From Halalkalibacter nanhaiisediminis (lineage in GTDB: Bacteria > Bacillota > Bacilli > Bacillales > Bacillaceae_D), in contig NZ_VLKZ01000010.1 of NCBI RefSeq assembly GCF_007830185.1, positions 1 through 64,000 of the forward strand: a DNA stretch of 64,000 nt, in the 5' to 3' direction. Positions 47,713-55,485 of the stretch are shown piece by piece (the first letter of the stretch is position 1; the number at the start of each line of letters is the position of its first letter). The notes beneath the pieces are model-generated. The model was not told where the DNA came from and ran no database searches. It saw only the letters and a program-made list of their open reading frames with translations. The position numbers were made by a program, and so were the translations under genes.

Positions 47713-48900
47713 TTATTCAAACGCATCTTGAAGAACATCTGGAGCATCAACGCCATAAACAAGTTTCCAAGAATCTAATAGATTATCTTGTGTTACTTCC
47801 AGTGCAGGAGTTGTAACATATGGAGGTGCTTCCTTATCAAGTAATGCATATCCAGCTAAAATAGCTTCGGCAATTCCTTGATCATAGGGTAATTGTGCTC
47901 CAATACCTTTAATTGGTCCACCCGTTGCCATCTCGAGACCAACTCTTGTACCTAAGTCTGTCGTTGTAATAACAAGATCACTTTTTCCTGCATTCTTAGC
48001 AGCTGAAATTGCCCCTTCTGCTGGTACATCCCAAACAACAAAGATACCATCTAAATCAGGATTTCTAGTCAACATTGCAGCCGCTACTTCTTCACCATCA
48101 TTTGGTCCAGTAATACCACCACGTGCGACAATTTCCATATTCGGGTATTTTTCAGCAATTGTTTCTTCAAATGCTGCTGTACGTTGTGCAGTTACAAAGA
48201 AATCAGCATCATGATAGATCACACCAATTTTCCCTTCGCCGCCAAGTTGTTCACCCATTAATTCTGCTGCGACAACACCATTACCTGCGTTATCTCCTGA
48301 GACAATACTCACATAATCTTCACCAGGTACTAAGTCGTTTGCCACACCATCCATGAATACTAGCTTTACGCCAGCATCTGCAGCCCTTTTATATGCGCTT
48401 GCAGTAGAAACAGGGTCAACAGGAACTGTAACAATAACATCAGGATTTCTAGCTAATACTGACTCAAGGTCAGTCACTTGCTTTTCTGCCGAGAATTGTG
48501 CATCTGTAACAGCAATAACTTCAATACCCATTCTTTCAAATGTAGCTTCTAAGGCTTGAACTTGTGCAGTCATATAGTCAGTACCAGCATAGTGCATAAC
48601 GATCGCAGCAGTATACTCTCCCGCCTTAATCTCTTCAACCTCTGCTTCAGTCAACTCTAATTCTTTCGCTGAAGCTGCGTCCTCACCATGTGGACCTTTA
48701 TCTAAAATCTCCTTATCAGGAATATTAGGATTGATCGTAATAGGTCCCGCCGTCGCAACCTCTCTTGTCTCTTCAGTCGTGCTTTCTGTACCTGCCCCTT
48801 CTGTTGCATCGGCATTGGAAGCCTCTTGATTACCACACGCAACAAGTAAAAGACTACTGCTTAAGGCAAGCGTTAAAAATAGTGATGTTTTCTTTTTCAT
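47713..48900 (-). CDS. Sugar ABC transporter substrate-binding lipoprotein (RbsB-like)
   Basis: A 395-residue lipoprotein (lipobox LLVAC) with an acidic linker (about 26-90) and a periplasmic-binding-protein type 1 fold; SGDNAGNGVVAAELMGEQLGG and DGIFVVWDVPAEGAISA are typical of ribose/pentose binding proteins. No ABC ATPase or permease gene is nearby, so its partner is elsewhere or it acts as a sensor component. It is the first gene of the sugar operon and its promoter region holds several operators. Confidence 0.9.
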   Translation of the reverse strand: MKKKTSLFLTLALSSSLLLVACGNQEASNADATEGAGTESTTEETREVATAGPITINPNIPDKEILDKGPHGEDAASAKELELTEAEVEEIKAGEYTAAIVMHYAGTDYMTAQVQALEATFERMGIEVIAVTDAQFSAEKQVTDLESVLARNPDVIVTVPVDPVSTASAYKRAADAGVKLVFMDGVANDLVPGEDYVSIVSGDNAGNGVVAAELMGEQLGGEGKIGVIYHDADFFVTAQRTAAFEETIAEKYPNMEIVARGGITGPNDGEEVAAAMLTRNPDLDGIFVVWDVPAEGAISAAKNAGKSDLVITTTDLGTRVGLEMATGGPIKGIGAQLPYDQGIAEAILAGYALLDKEAPPYVTTPALEVTQDNLLDSWKLVYGVDAPDVLQDAFE

Positions 48901-48992
48901 AATATCCCTCTTTTTCTAGTTTTTTCATTGCTCCTGATACAATTCCACAGTAATAAATCATTAGCACGTGTAAGAACTATACCACCCCCATT

Positions 48993-49006
48993 TGTAATCG
49001 GTTACA
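48993..49006 (-). promoter_or_regulatory. cre/LacI-family operator 1
   Basis: TGTAATCGGTTACA fits the CcpA site TGWAANCGNTNWCA at every fixed base. It lies just upstream of a minus-strand TATAGT (48976-48981) and overlaps the -35 region, so binding should repress the sugar operon. Confidence 0.75.
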
Positions 49007-49040
49007 TAAATACTCATAGAAAACGTAGGTTTTCAGTTTA

Positions 49041-49084
49041 TTTATTACGCTAAAATGTAATGGATTACATTTTAGCGTAATAAA
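49041..49084. repeat. Perfect 44-bp palindrome with operator-like centre
   Basis: Bases 49041-49061 and 49064-49084 are exact 21-bp inverted repeats around GG. The centre TGTAATGGATTACA (49056-49069) has the same half-sites as the flanking operators. There is no T-run, and it lies upstream of the promoter, so it is more likely a protein-binding or DNA-structure element than a terminator. Confidence 0.8.
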
Positions 49085-49162
49085 TTATTTAAAAAAATAG
49101 TTGCTTACTTAAAAATGAACTATTTCGTTTAAGAATATTATTTGGAAAATTCTTATTATCAT

Positions 49163-49176
49163 TGTAAACGATTACA
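49163..49176 (-). promoter_or_regulatory. cre/LacI-family operator 3
   Basis: TGTAAACGATTACA again fits TGWAANCGNTNWCA fully. Its centre is 107 bases from the palindrome centre and 170 from operator 1, a layout suited to DNA looping. Confidence 0.65.
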
Positions 49177-49305
49177 TTTAAACATTCAATAGTAAGTTTA
49201 ATAGACTTTGTCAAAACAATTATCATATATAAAAAAGCATCTCCCTAACAAAGCGTTTGTTACACATACAGCGCTAATGGAAGATACTTCTATTTTCAAA
49301 TTGCT

Positions 49306-50640
49306 CTATTTAACAATCTCTGTCTTATCTACATCTTCTTTTACGGACACCTTTATTTGAATAATACGCTTATCATCCATTTCGTCGACACTAAAGATGA
49401 AGTTCTTGTATTCAACAGTTGGATGCTGGTCTCGACTAGGAATGTAACCAAGCTGCCCAATCACAAAACCACTCAACGTATCATATTCTTCATTTGGCAA
49501 TTCAACATTCAAAGTTTCTTCAACTTCATATAAATTGACGGTTCCAGACATTAGATAATTGTTTTGAGCAAGTTCGATGATTTCTGCTCCATCATTTTCA
49601 GGTTCATCATATTCATCAAAGATATTTCCGACAATTTCTTCAATCAAATCTTCAATTGTGACAATCCCGTCGGTTCCTCCATATTCATCTATTGCAATTG
49701 CCATGTGAATATTATTTTTTTGCATGTCTTTGAAAAGGTCATCAATTCTTTTCGATTCAAGAACAAAGTAAGGTTCACGAATCATCCCTTTTAAATTAAA
49801 GTCATTATCATTACAATTCTCAATAAATTGAATTAAATCCTTTACGTGCAAGACACCGACAATATTATCAATGCTTTCTTCATAAACAGGGAAGCGCGTA
49901 TACCTTTCAACATTTGCAACACGCACAATTTCCTGTAATGTCGATTCAATTGGAATCGCAACAATATTTGTTCGATGCGTCATAATACCAGAAACGGTTT
50001 TATTATCGAATTCAAAAATATTATTAATCATCACTTTTTCAGCTTCTTGAATCGTGCCTTTTTCCTTACCAACATCGACCATCATTCTAATTTCTTCTTC
50101 TGTTACATTCTCATCTTCTGCATTTGGATCTACGCCAAACAAACGAACAATGACATTTGTTGATAACGTCAGTAATTTGACAAAAGGAGAAGATATTTTC
50201 GATAACAACGTAAGAGGAACGACCGCAAACATCGCAATGGCCTCTGCTTTTTGTAAAGCTAGTCGTTTTGGAACAAGCTCCCCTAATACGAGGGTGAAAT
50301 AAGAAAGAATCAATGTAATAACAACGACTGAAATCGTTTCAAGCAACCTCTCTGAAATCGGTACACCCAAATTGTATAGAGTTTCTGCTAACTGCCCCGC
50401 AAAACTTCCAGCGGCAAATGCACTTGCCAAAAATCCAGCAAGAGTAATACCAATTTGAATCGTCGCTAGAAAACGACTTGGTTCTGAGAGAAGATTTTGT
50501 AGCATTTTTGCCTTTTTATCCCCGCTGTTAGCCTTTAACCTAATTTTGTTATCATTTAATGAAATTAATGCAATTTCAGATGCAGCAAAAAAAGCATTTA
50601 AGGTAATTAGTACGATTAGTACCAATATTTCCGTTGTCAA
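49306..50640 (-). CDS. CNNM/CorC-family transporter with CBS domains (YhdP/YrkA/YqhB type)
   Basis: A 444-residue membrane protein: DUF21/CNNM domain with four helices (about 1-180, SEIALIS and LGELVPK motifs), a CBS pair (about 210-330, MTHRTNIVAI, DEYGGTDGIVTIEDL) and a CorC_HlyC domain (about 350-430). Relatives export Mg2+ or protect against high Mg2+. The start is taken at TTG 50640, nine bases from GGAGG; the first TTG at 50649 is adjacent to it. Confidence 0.92.
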   Translation of the reverse strand: MTTEILVLIVLITLNAFFAASEIALISLNDNKIRLKANSGDKKAKMLQNLLSEPSRFLATIQIGITLAGFLASAFAAGSFAGQLAETLYNLGVPISERLLETISVVVITLILSYFTLVLGELVPKRLALQKAEAIAMFAVVPLTLLSKISSPFVKLLTLSTNVIVRLFGVDPNAEDENVTEEEIRMMVDVGKEKGTIQEAEKVMINNIFEFDNKTVSGIMTHRTNIVAIPIESTLQEIVRVANVERYTRFPVYEESIDNIVGVLHVKDLIQFIENCNDNDFNLKGMIREPYFVLESKRIDDLFKDMQKNNIHMAIAIDEYGGTDGIVTIEDLIEEIVGNIFDEYDEPENDGAEIIELAQNNYLMSGTVNLYEVEETLNVELPNEEYDTLSGFVIGQLGYIPSRDQHPTVEYKNFIFSVDEMDDKRIIQIKVSVKEDVDKTEIVK

Positions 50641-50823
50641 TAAGACCAACCTCCAGATGTATTAAAAGCTAAAACATAATAATCCTATCTAAATGTGTTA
50701 TTTATGGAGACTCTTTTCTATTTTCTATAAAAAAATGTATTTTTATTCTCTTTTTTAATGTACTTATTCTATAGCCGCCCTACTTTAGGACGGCTTAAGG
50801 TTTAACGATTTATACGATTTGTA

Positions 50824-51606
50824 TTATGCACTCTGATTTGTTCGTTCCTCAGATGGCTTTTCTTTCGATAAAAACCAACCGCCTAAAGCAATCAGTATGA
50901 GTACAACGTAGAAGGTAATTTTCCATTCAGATGACTTGGCAAATCCTTCAGGTAAAATAGCAAGTTCTGGGTGTGACATCGTATAAACAGCTAGCTTCAC
51001 TCCAACCCACCCAACAATCATAAATGCAGCAATTTCCAATCCTGGCTTTGCATGAAGTAATTTTACAAAGTAATTTGCTGCAAAACGCATAATCAGTAAT
51101 CCGATAAATCCTCCAGCAAATATGACAAGAAATTTACCACCGTCTAGTCCACCAATTTGAGGTAAGTTCGTATCTGGAAGAACCATTGCTAAAGCTACCG
51201 CTGCTAGAATGGAGTCAACCGCGAATGCAATATCCGCCAATTCAACTTTTATAACAGTTCCCCAAAAGCCTGATTTCTTCTTTTCAGGTTTTCCTGCTGC
51301 TTTTTCCTTCTCTTTATTCACGAGAACTTTTCTGAAAATATGATTTGTTGCGATGAATAGAAGGTAGAGAGCACCAATTGCTTGAACCTGCCAAACATCG
51401 ACAAGGAATGAGATTGCAAAAAGTGATGCGAAACGGAAAACAAACGCACCTGCCAGCCCATAAAATAATGCTTTCTTTCTTTGTTCTTCTGGTAAATGTT
51501 TAACCATAATAGCTAATACTAAGGCATTATCAGCTGCTAAAAGCCCTTCCAGCGCAATTAAGAGCAGTAAAACCCAACCGTATTCTAACAAGATGGATAA
51601 TTCCAT
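50824..51606 (-). CDS. TerC family membrane protein (YkoY/YceF type), copy 1
   Basis: A 260-residue protein with about seven helices and the TerC motifs EGLLAADNALV and ADIAFAVDSILAAVA (conserved Asp in membrane segments). YkoY-type TerC proteins help export Mn2+ to metallate secreted enzymes. The start at 51606 has GAGG upstream and matches the N-terminus of copy 2. A yybP-ykoY riboswitch lies upstream. It is highly similar to the gene at 52048-52869. Confidence 0.92.
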   Translation of the reverse strand: MELSILLEYGWVLLLLIALEGLLAADNALVLAIMVKHLPEEQRKKALFYGLAGAFVFRFASLFAISFLVDVWQVQAIGALYLLFIATNHIFRKVLVNKEKEKAAGKPEKKKSGFWGTVIKVELADIAFAVDSILAAVALAMVLPDTNLPQIGGLDGGKFLVIFAGGFIGLLIMRFAANYFVKLLHAKPGLEIAAFMIVGWVGVKLAVYTMSHPELAILPEGFAKSSEWKITFYVVLILIALGGWFLSKEKPSEERTNQSA

Positions 51607-51695
51607 GTTATCCTCACTCTCCTTTTTAAATGTTTTTTGTTCTCCAGATGGAGCTTCTATTTCAAAAAGCTTAAGGAAAATTCGCATTCTAAACA

Positions 51696-51727
51696 CAAAA
51701 AAAACCTTCACCAAATGGTAAAGGTTT
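51696..51727 (-). terminator. Second terminator-like hairpin downstream of riboswitch 1
   Basis: AAAACCTTCACC pairs with GGTAAAGGTTTT (one mismatch), followed on the minus strand by a T-run. It repeats the sequence theme of the riboswitch terminator 20 bases upstream. Confidence 0.75.
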
Positions 51728-51737
51728 TCATACACAT

Positions 51738-51861
51738 AAAAAAAGACCTTTACCGAACTAGTAAAGGTCTTGCTAACAACGTCATGTTGCCAACAAAGCC
51801 GGGAGCTGTATAACTCCGTAATGACGACTTTATTGTAAAAGCTACTCCCCTTTAGGAGAAC
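51738..51861 (-). promoter_or_regulatory. yybP-ykoY manganese riboswitch, copy 1
   Basis: The minus strand shows the conserved GGGGAGTAGC start, the GCCGG/CCCGGC region and the closing strand. TAAAGG at the 5' side can pair with CCTTTA at the 3' side (P1), while GACCTTTAC (51745-51753) can instead pair with GTAAAGGTC (51761-51769) to make a terminator with a T-run. Mn2+ binding should favour P1 and let terC be read. A TTGACA/TATACT pair (51897-51902 and 51876-51881) is a possible promoter with a short 15-base spacer. Confidence 0.9.
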
Positions 51862-51983
51862 TATTCGATTATATGAGTATAATATAAGTTAAACCCTGTC
51901 AATTTGTCAATTATTATTTATTATCATGACCAATATCTTTCCATACACGTAATGATCCATCGCTTAGATTATTGATTCATTTC

Positions 51984-52021
51984 AATAAAAAGGCAGCATG
52001 ACGATAATCGTCATGCTGCCT
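51984..52021 (-). terminator. Terminator of TerC copy 2
   Basis: A stem of about 14 bp (51991-52004 with 52008-52021) with a minus-strand TTTTTATT tail separates TerC copy 2 from the promoter and riboswitch of copy 1. Confidence 0.92.
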
Positions 52022-52047
52022 GCTTTTAGATCCTCCCGATATTTAAG

Positions 52048-52869
52048 TTAATCCTTCACTAGTTTCGTTTCTTCTAATACTTTCTTACCTTCTTTTACGT
52101 CAGGACTAATATCTTTCGTCTTGTCTTTAGATAAGAACCATCCGCTAACACCGATGATAAGAAGGACAGACCAGAAGATAATTTTCCATGTTGTTCCTTT
52201 TGCAAAGTCTTGCGAAATAATAGCCAGATCTGGATGAGCCATCGCATATACCGCAAGCTTTACACCAACCCAGGCAACGACTAGATAAGCTGCAGTTTCA
52301 AGACCAGGTCTACGGTCTAGCAGTGTAACGAAGTAACTTGCCGCAAATCTCATGATGACGAGTCCGATAAGACCACCAGCAAGGATGACTGCAAAGTGAC
52401 CACCATCTAATCCACCTATTGTTGGTAAGTTAGTTGTAGGAAGCATAACAGCTAAAGCAACAGCCGCTAGAATAGCGTCAACAGCAAAGGCAATATCAGC
52501 TAACTCAACCTTGACAACAGTCATCCAGAAGCCAGAACCTTTTGCTTCTTTTTCTTTCTCTTTTTTCTTTAAATAATTTTTGAGCACATGCTTTTTGAGT
52601 AAGTGATAAACTGCAATTCCAAAAAGGTAAAGAGCACCTATTGCTTGAACCTGCCAGATATCAACTAAGAAAGAAATCAAGAACAAGGAAGCGAATCTAA
52701 AGACAAACGCTCCAGCAAGTCCGTAGAACAAGGCTTTCTTTCTTTGATGTTCTGGTAAGTGTTTAACCATTGTGGCAATAACTAGGGCATTATCAGCAGC
52801 TAATATACCTTCTAGAGCAATGAGGATTAAGAGCACCCACCCATATTCAAGTAAAATTGATAGTTCCAT
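52048..52869 (-). CDS. TerC family membrane protein, copy 2
   Basis: A 273-residue TerC protein with EGILAADNALV and ADIAFAVDAILAAVA. It is closely similar to copy 1 along the whole length but has a Lys-rich insert (about 95-110) and a longer charged tail. It has AAAGGGAG before ATG. The second yybP-ykoY riboswitch is 750 bases upstream with a broken Spo0M-like gene between, so whether it is still Mn-controlled is an open question. Confidence 0.92.
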   Translation of the reverse strand: MELSILLEYGWVLLILIALEGILAADNALVIATMVKHLPEHQRKKALFYGLAGAFVFRFASLFLISFLVDIWQVQAIGALYLFGIAVYHLLKKHVLKNYLKKKEKEKEAKGSGFWMTVVKVELADIAFAVDAILAAVALAVMLPTTNLPTIGGLDGGHFAVILAGGLIGLVIMRFAASYFVTLLDRRPGLETAAYLVVAWVGVKLAVYAMAHPDLAIISQDFAKGTTWKIIFWSVLLIIGVSGWFLSKDKTKDISPDVKEGKKVLEETKLVKD

Positions 52870-52925
52870 TTTTAATATCTCCCTTTGAAATAATTTATTT
52901 TTTCACTAACACGTTTTAATTCCTA

Positions 52926-53318
52926 TTATTTACTAAGGATCTTAACTTCATCATGATCGATACCCTTGACATCATCACTAAAAATCAGCCTTGTATGAAA
53001 CCGGTAAGAAACAGTATCACCAGTAGGCTGTAATTCCTTTGGTAATTAATAATTGAAAGGAATTTCCGTACTTTCCTTAGCATTAAGGGTTCTTGACATA
53101 AGGATTGTTTTTACCGTTTCAATCATTTGATTTGACTTCTCGTGTTTATTTTGAGCAATGAGATCACATTCAAGTCTTTTTACTTTCTGTTTTCGGAAAC
53201 CACCTTGAAGTTTAAAATATCCAGAAACCCTTTCTCCAGGTAGATACTCAGCCGCATCCAAAACGAGATCAATATTGGCAGATCCTAATTTAAATAAATT
53301 CAAATATTTATTAAACAC
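52926..53318 (-). pseudogene. Spo0M-like gene with in-frame stop
   Basis: From GTG 53318 (AGGAGG 11 bases upstream) the frame encodes an arrestin-like Spo0M N-terminal part (LGSANIDLVLDAAEYLPGERVSGYF) and stops at TAA 53046-53048 after 90 residues. Translation past the stop continues in the same frame as LPKELQPTGDTVSYRFHTRLIF... to TAA at 52926, which fits the family. A single nonsense change therefore cuts the gene. Full-length Spo0M is about 258 residues, so even the read-through product (130) is short. Confidence 0.7.
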
Positions 53319-53346
53319 TAAAAAGTCTTCCTCCTATAAAAAATGA

Positions 53347-53526
53347 TTAAACGTAAATGTTGTTAAAAGTATATGACGCCATTGTTACTTGCTGTGATTC
53401 GCTTTGTATTGAAATGCTTCTTGGTGGATAGTTAATCTCAAGCGTAATAATTGTGACAATATACAGCTTCAGTGTAACGATCAATGTAACACACATGAGA
53501 ATTTTTCTTTGTATGTCTATGTCCAA
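53347..53526 (-). CDS. Possible small protein, 59 residues
   Basis: An open frame from TTG 53526 (or ATG 53496) to TAA 53347 with a hydrophobic N-terminal half (ILMCVTLIVTLKLYIVTIIT) and a polar tail ending SYTFNNIYV. AAGAGGAG lies about 12 bases before the TTG. I do not recognise it; it may be chance coding in the long leader between riboswitch 2 and the Spo0M-like remnant. Confidence 0.25.
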   Translation of the reverse strand: MDIDIQRKILMCVTLIVTLKLYIVTIITLEINYPPRSISIQSESQQVTMASYTFNNIYV

Positions 53527-53624
53527 CTAGTTCTTTTTCTCCTCTTATAAAAAATCTCTGTATCAAAATAGTGACAAGTGTATAATCCCTAATAGTGTCT
53601 AGATCGTTGTTCTCCTCCTGTTAA

Positions 53625-53795
53625 AAAATAAAAAACCTTTACCGATATCGGTAAAGGTTTTCTCGAAAAATCTATATCACCTTTACCATAATGGCAAAGG
53701 TCTCGCAAACAACATAAATGTTGCCAGTTAAGCCGGTGATGGTTAAATCACGGAAATGACGACGTAACTGTTAGCTACTCCCCTTTGGAGTATTA
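53625..53795 (-). promoter_or_regulatory. yybP-ykoY manganese riboswitch, copy 2
   Basis: The minus strand has CCAAAGGGGAGTAGC, the central CGGCTTAACTGG region and GAGACCTTTGCC. The P1 pair here is CAAAGG/CCTTTG, against TAAAGG/CCTTTA in copy 1, a compensating change that supports the helix. Two hairpins follow: ACCTTTGCC/GGTAAAGGT (53679-53701, no T-run) and a perfectly symmetric AAAACCTTTACCGAT stem (53632-53661) with a long T-run, the likely terminator. Confidence 0.9.
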
Positions 53796-53841
53796 TAAGT
53801 TCAAATTGAACGGCAGTCTTAACTCTTCAACTATTAAGATA

Positions 53842-53870
53842 ATAATATGATTGTGGTTATTAAAAGTCAA
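53842..53870 (-). promoter_or_regulatory. Sigma-A promoter of riboswitch 2
   Basis: Minus-strand TTGACT (53865-53870), 17-base spacer and TATTAT (53842-53847) lie about 45 bases upstream of the aptamer. Confidence 0.8.
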
Positions 53871-53902
53871 TAAAATTTTTTCACTAAATAAATAAGTTTT
53901 TT

Positions 53903-53929
53903 AGAAAAAGCTTTCTCCTAAAAGAAAGC
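53903..53929 (-). terminator. Terminator after the membrane protein gene
   Basis: GGCTTTCT pairs with AGAAAGCT around the stop codon, followed on the minus strand by TTTTTC. Confidence 0.7.
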
Positions 53930-55300
53930 CTACAGTAGCAAATATCCGATCAATGTCCCTATTCCACCATATAAAAGAGCAAATGGCATATTTCTTAATG
54001 TAATGTGATACGGATTTTGTTTCGTGTTCATCGAGGTCATTGTTACAGTGACACCATATGTTCCTACGGTTGCCGTAGCTAATGCACCTGTAATTAATAC
54101 CATACCGATGCTAAGTGGATTAATAAAGGCATACATTGGCTGCAATACTTCCATCAACACGGCAATCGTTGCAATTGGATGGACTCCAATCATGCTCATC
54201 ACTAAGTACATCATTTGAATCAGGATTAAAGTTACTAAAGGGTACTCAGAAGTTGCTAAAAATGGCTCTTGAATGACTTGAAGAAACGGTGTTTCATTCA
54301 AGCTGTTTGAAAAGAAAGCAAGCGATAAAAATAACAAAACAAAGTTCTGTAAACCATTTGTTCGCATTTTCCATGTTTTCCAACCAATCGAAAGAAAACT
54401 GCGCCACCTTCTTATCAATAATGCCCATACAAATGAAAATGGTAAAATAACTAATGTGACAGCTAAGATAAAGTTTAATTGAAAATGATTGCCAATCGTT
54501 ACAACAATGATCATGAAAATCGTCAGCGCGATAAGTAAATGAACAATTTTAAATGCGATTTTTCGAATGTCTAATTTATGATTTGTCCGTTCAATACTAG
54601 GCGTATAAGAAATCGAGTTAAATGTTCTTTTACCCCAGATCCAATCAATTGAGATTACAAGAACAGAGCATAACAATAACCAAGGTAAATACGAGAGATA
54701 ACTAACGCCTGTAGCATCAACTGTTATCGCTACAATGATTTCCATTGGACTCCAAGCAAGCGCAACTGCAAATGCTCTTAACGTGGTTCGACTAATAAAT
54801 GAATCCTTAACCTTCTTTTTCATTTTAGACATATTTTCTAAAAGAACTTCCTGCGACAAAGAAAGTGCAGACAGATTAATAAAAGAAGCAAGAGTATACG
54901 TTGTGAACGAACTCCTCACATATAACTTGCTTAAATCCGTCACATTTGCTTTCATTAATTCATTGATCCGTCGGTCGAAGCGAGCAGCACGGACAATACT
55001 ATTCATCCAAGGTAAGACAGTCAAAAACGTTAATAATGGCATCGTCGACGTTAAATATAAGGGAATTTGATAATATGGCAAGTCTGCATAAATATACATA
55101 ACCGTCCCTATTAAAATAAAAACAGCGCCTAGAATTCGAAATAAATTAGTTGCGCCTAGAACAGAAAACAACAACATTGGAATCGCTAATATCCCAACAA
55201 CGTATTCTAGTGCTGCATTTTCGATAAAGACATTGGCCGTAAAAAGACCAAGAACAGCAGTATAAAAAATATATAAGTTCTGGTGAATAAACCGAGTCAT
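53930..55300 (-). CDS. Polytopic membrane protein, ion-transporter-like, function unknown
   Basis: A 456-residue protein with about 12 transmembrane helices. Internal features such as GVHPIATIAVLMEVLQP, GALATATVGTYGVTVTM and NPYHITLRNMP recall the ion transporter (citrate/tricarboxylate type) superfamily, but I cannot name a family. The start at ATG 55300 has AGGAGGGA upstream. It stands alone between terminators. Confidence 0.7.
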   Translation of the reverse strand: MTRFIHQNLYIFYTAVLGLFTANVFIENAALEYVVGILAIPMLLFSVLGATNLFRILGAVFILIGTVMYIYADLPYYQIPLYLTSTMPLLTFLTVLPWMNSIVRAARFDRRINELMKANVTDLSKLYVRSSFTTYTLASFINLSALSLSQEVLLENMSKMKKKVKDSFISRTTLRAFAVALAWSPMEIIVAITVDATGVSYLSYLPWLLLCSVLVISIDWIWGKRTFNSISYTPSIERTNHKLDIRKIAFKIVHLLIALTIFMIIVVTIGNHFQLNFILAVTLVILPFSFVWALLIRRWRSFLSIGWKTWKMRTNGLQNFVLLFLSLAFFSNSLNETPFLQVIQEPFLATSEYPLVTLILIQMMYLVMSMIGVHPIATIAVLMEVLQPMYAFINPLSIGMVLITGALATATVGTYGVTVTMTSMNTKQNPYHITLRNMPFALLYGGIGTLIGYLLL

Positions 55301-55411
55301 AAGTCCCTCCTCTACTCTGGCATTTATCCACTTTACTCCTATGCTGCAAATCTGACAACTGATAAGCTCAAATGTACACACAGCATATCGCTACCTGTTT
55401 TTCACTAACAC

Positions 55412-55441
55412 GAAAAACCTCTTAAGACGTCTCAAGAGGTT
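55412..55441 (-). terminator. Terminator of the metallo-hydrolase gene
   Basis: AACCTCTT pairs with AAGAGGTT (55417-55424 with 55434-55441), followed by minus-strand TTTTTC. Confidence 0.88.
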
Positions 55442-55485
55442 ACATGATAAAAAACACTAGTTATGAATACCGAGATTCAACTTAT

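Larger units (their letters stand above)
48901..49305. other. Intergenic control region of the sugar operon
   Basis: About 400 bases without a gene, holding the candidate promoter, the three operator-like sites described at 48993, 49056 and 49163, and the 44-bp palindrome. A clear terminator for the upstream CNNM gene is not seen. Confidence 0.6.

Noticed and set aside
49041-49084. 44-bp palindrome as a terminator of the CNNM gene
   Set aside because: It lies more than 200 bases downstream of the CNNM stop and lacks any T-run; the operator-like centre fits a regulatory site better.
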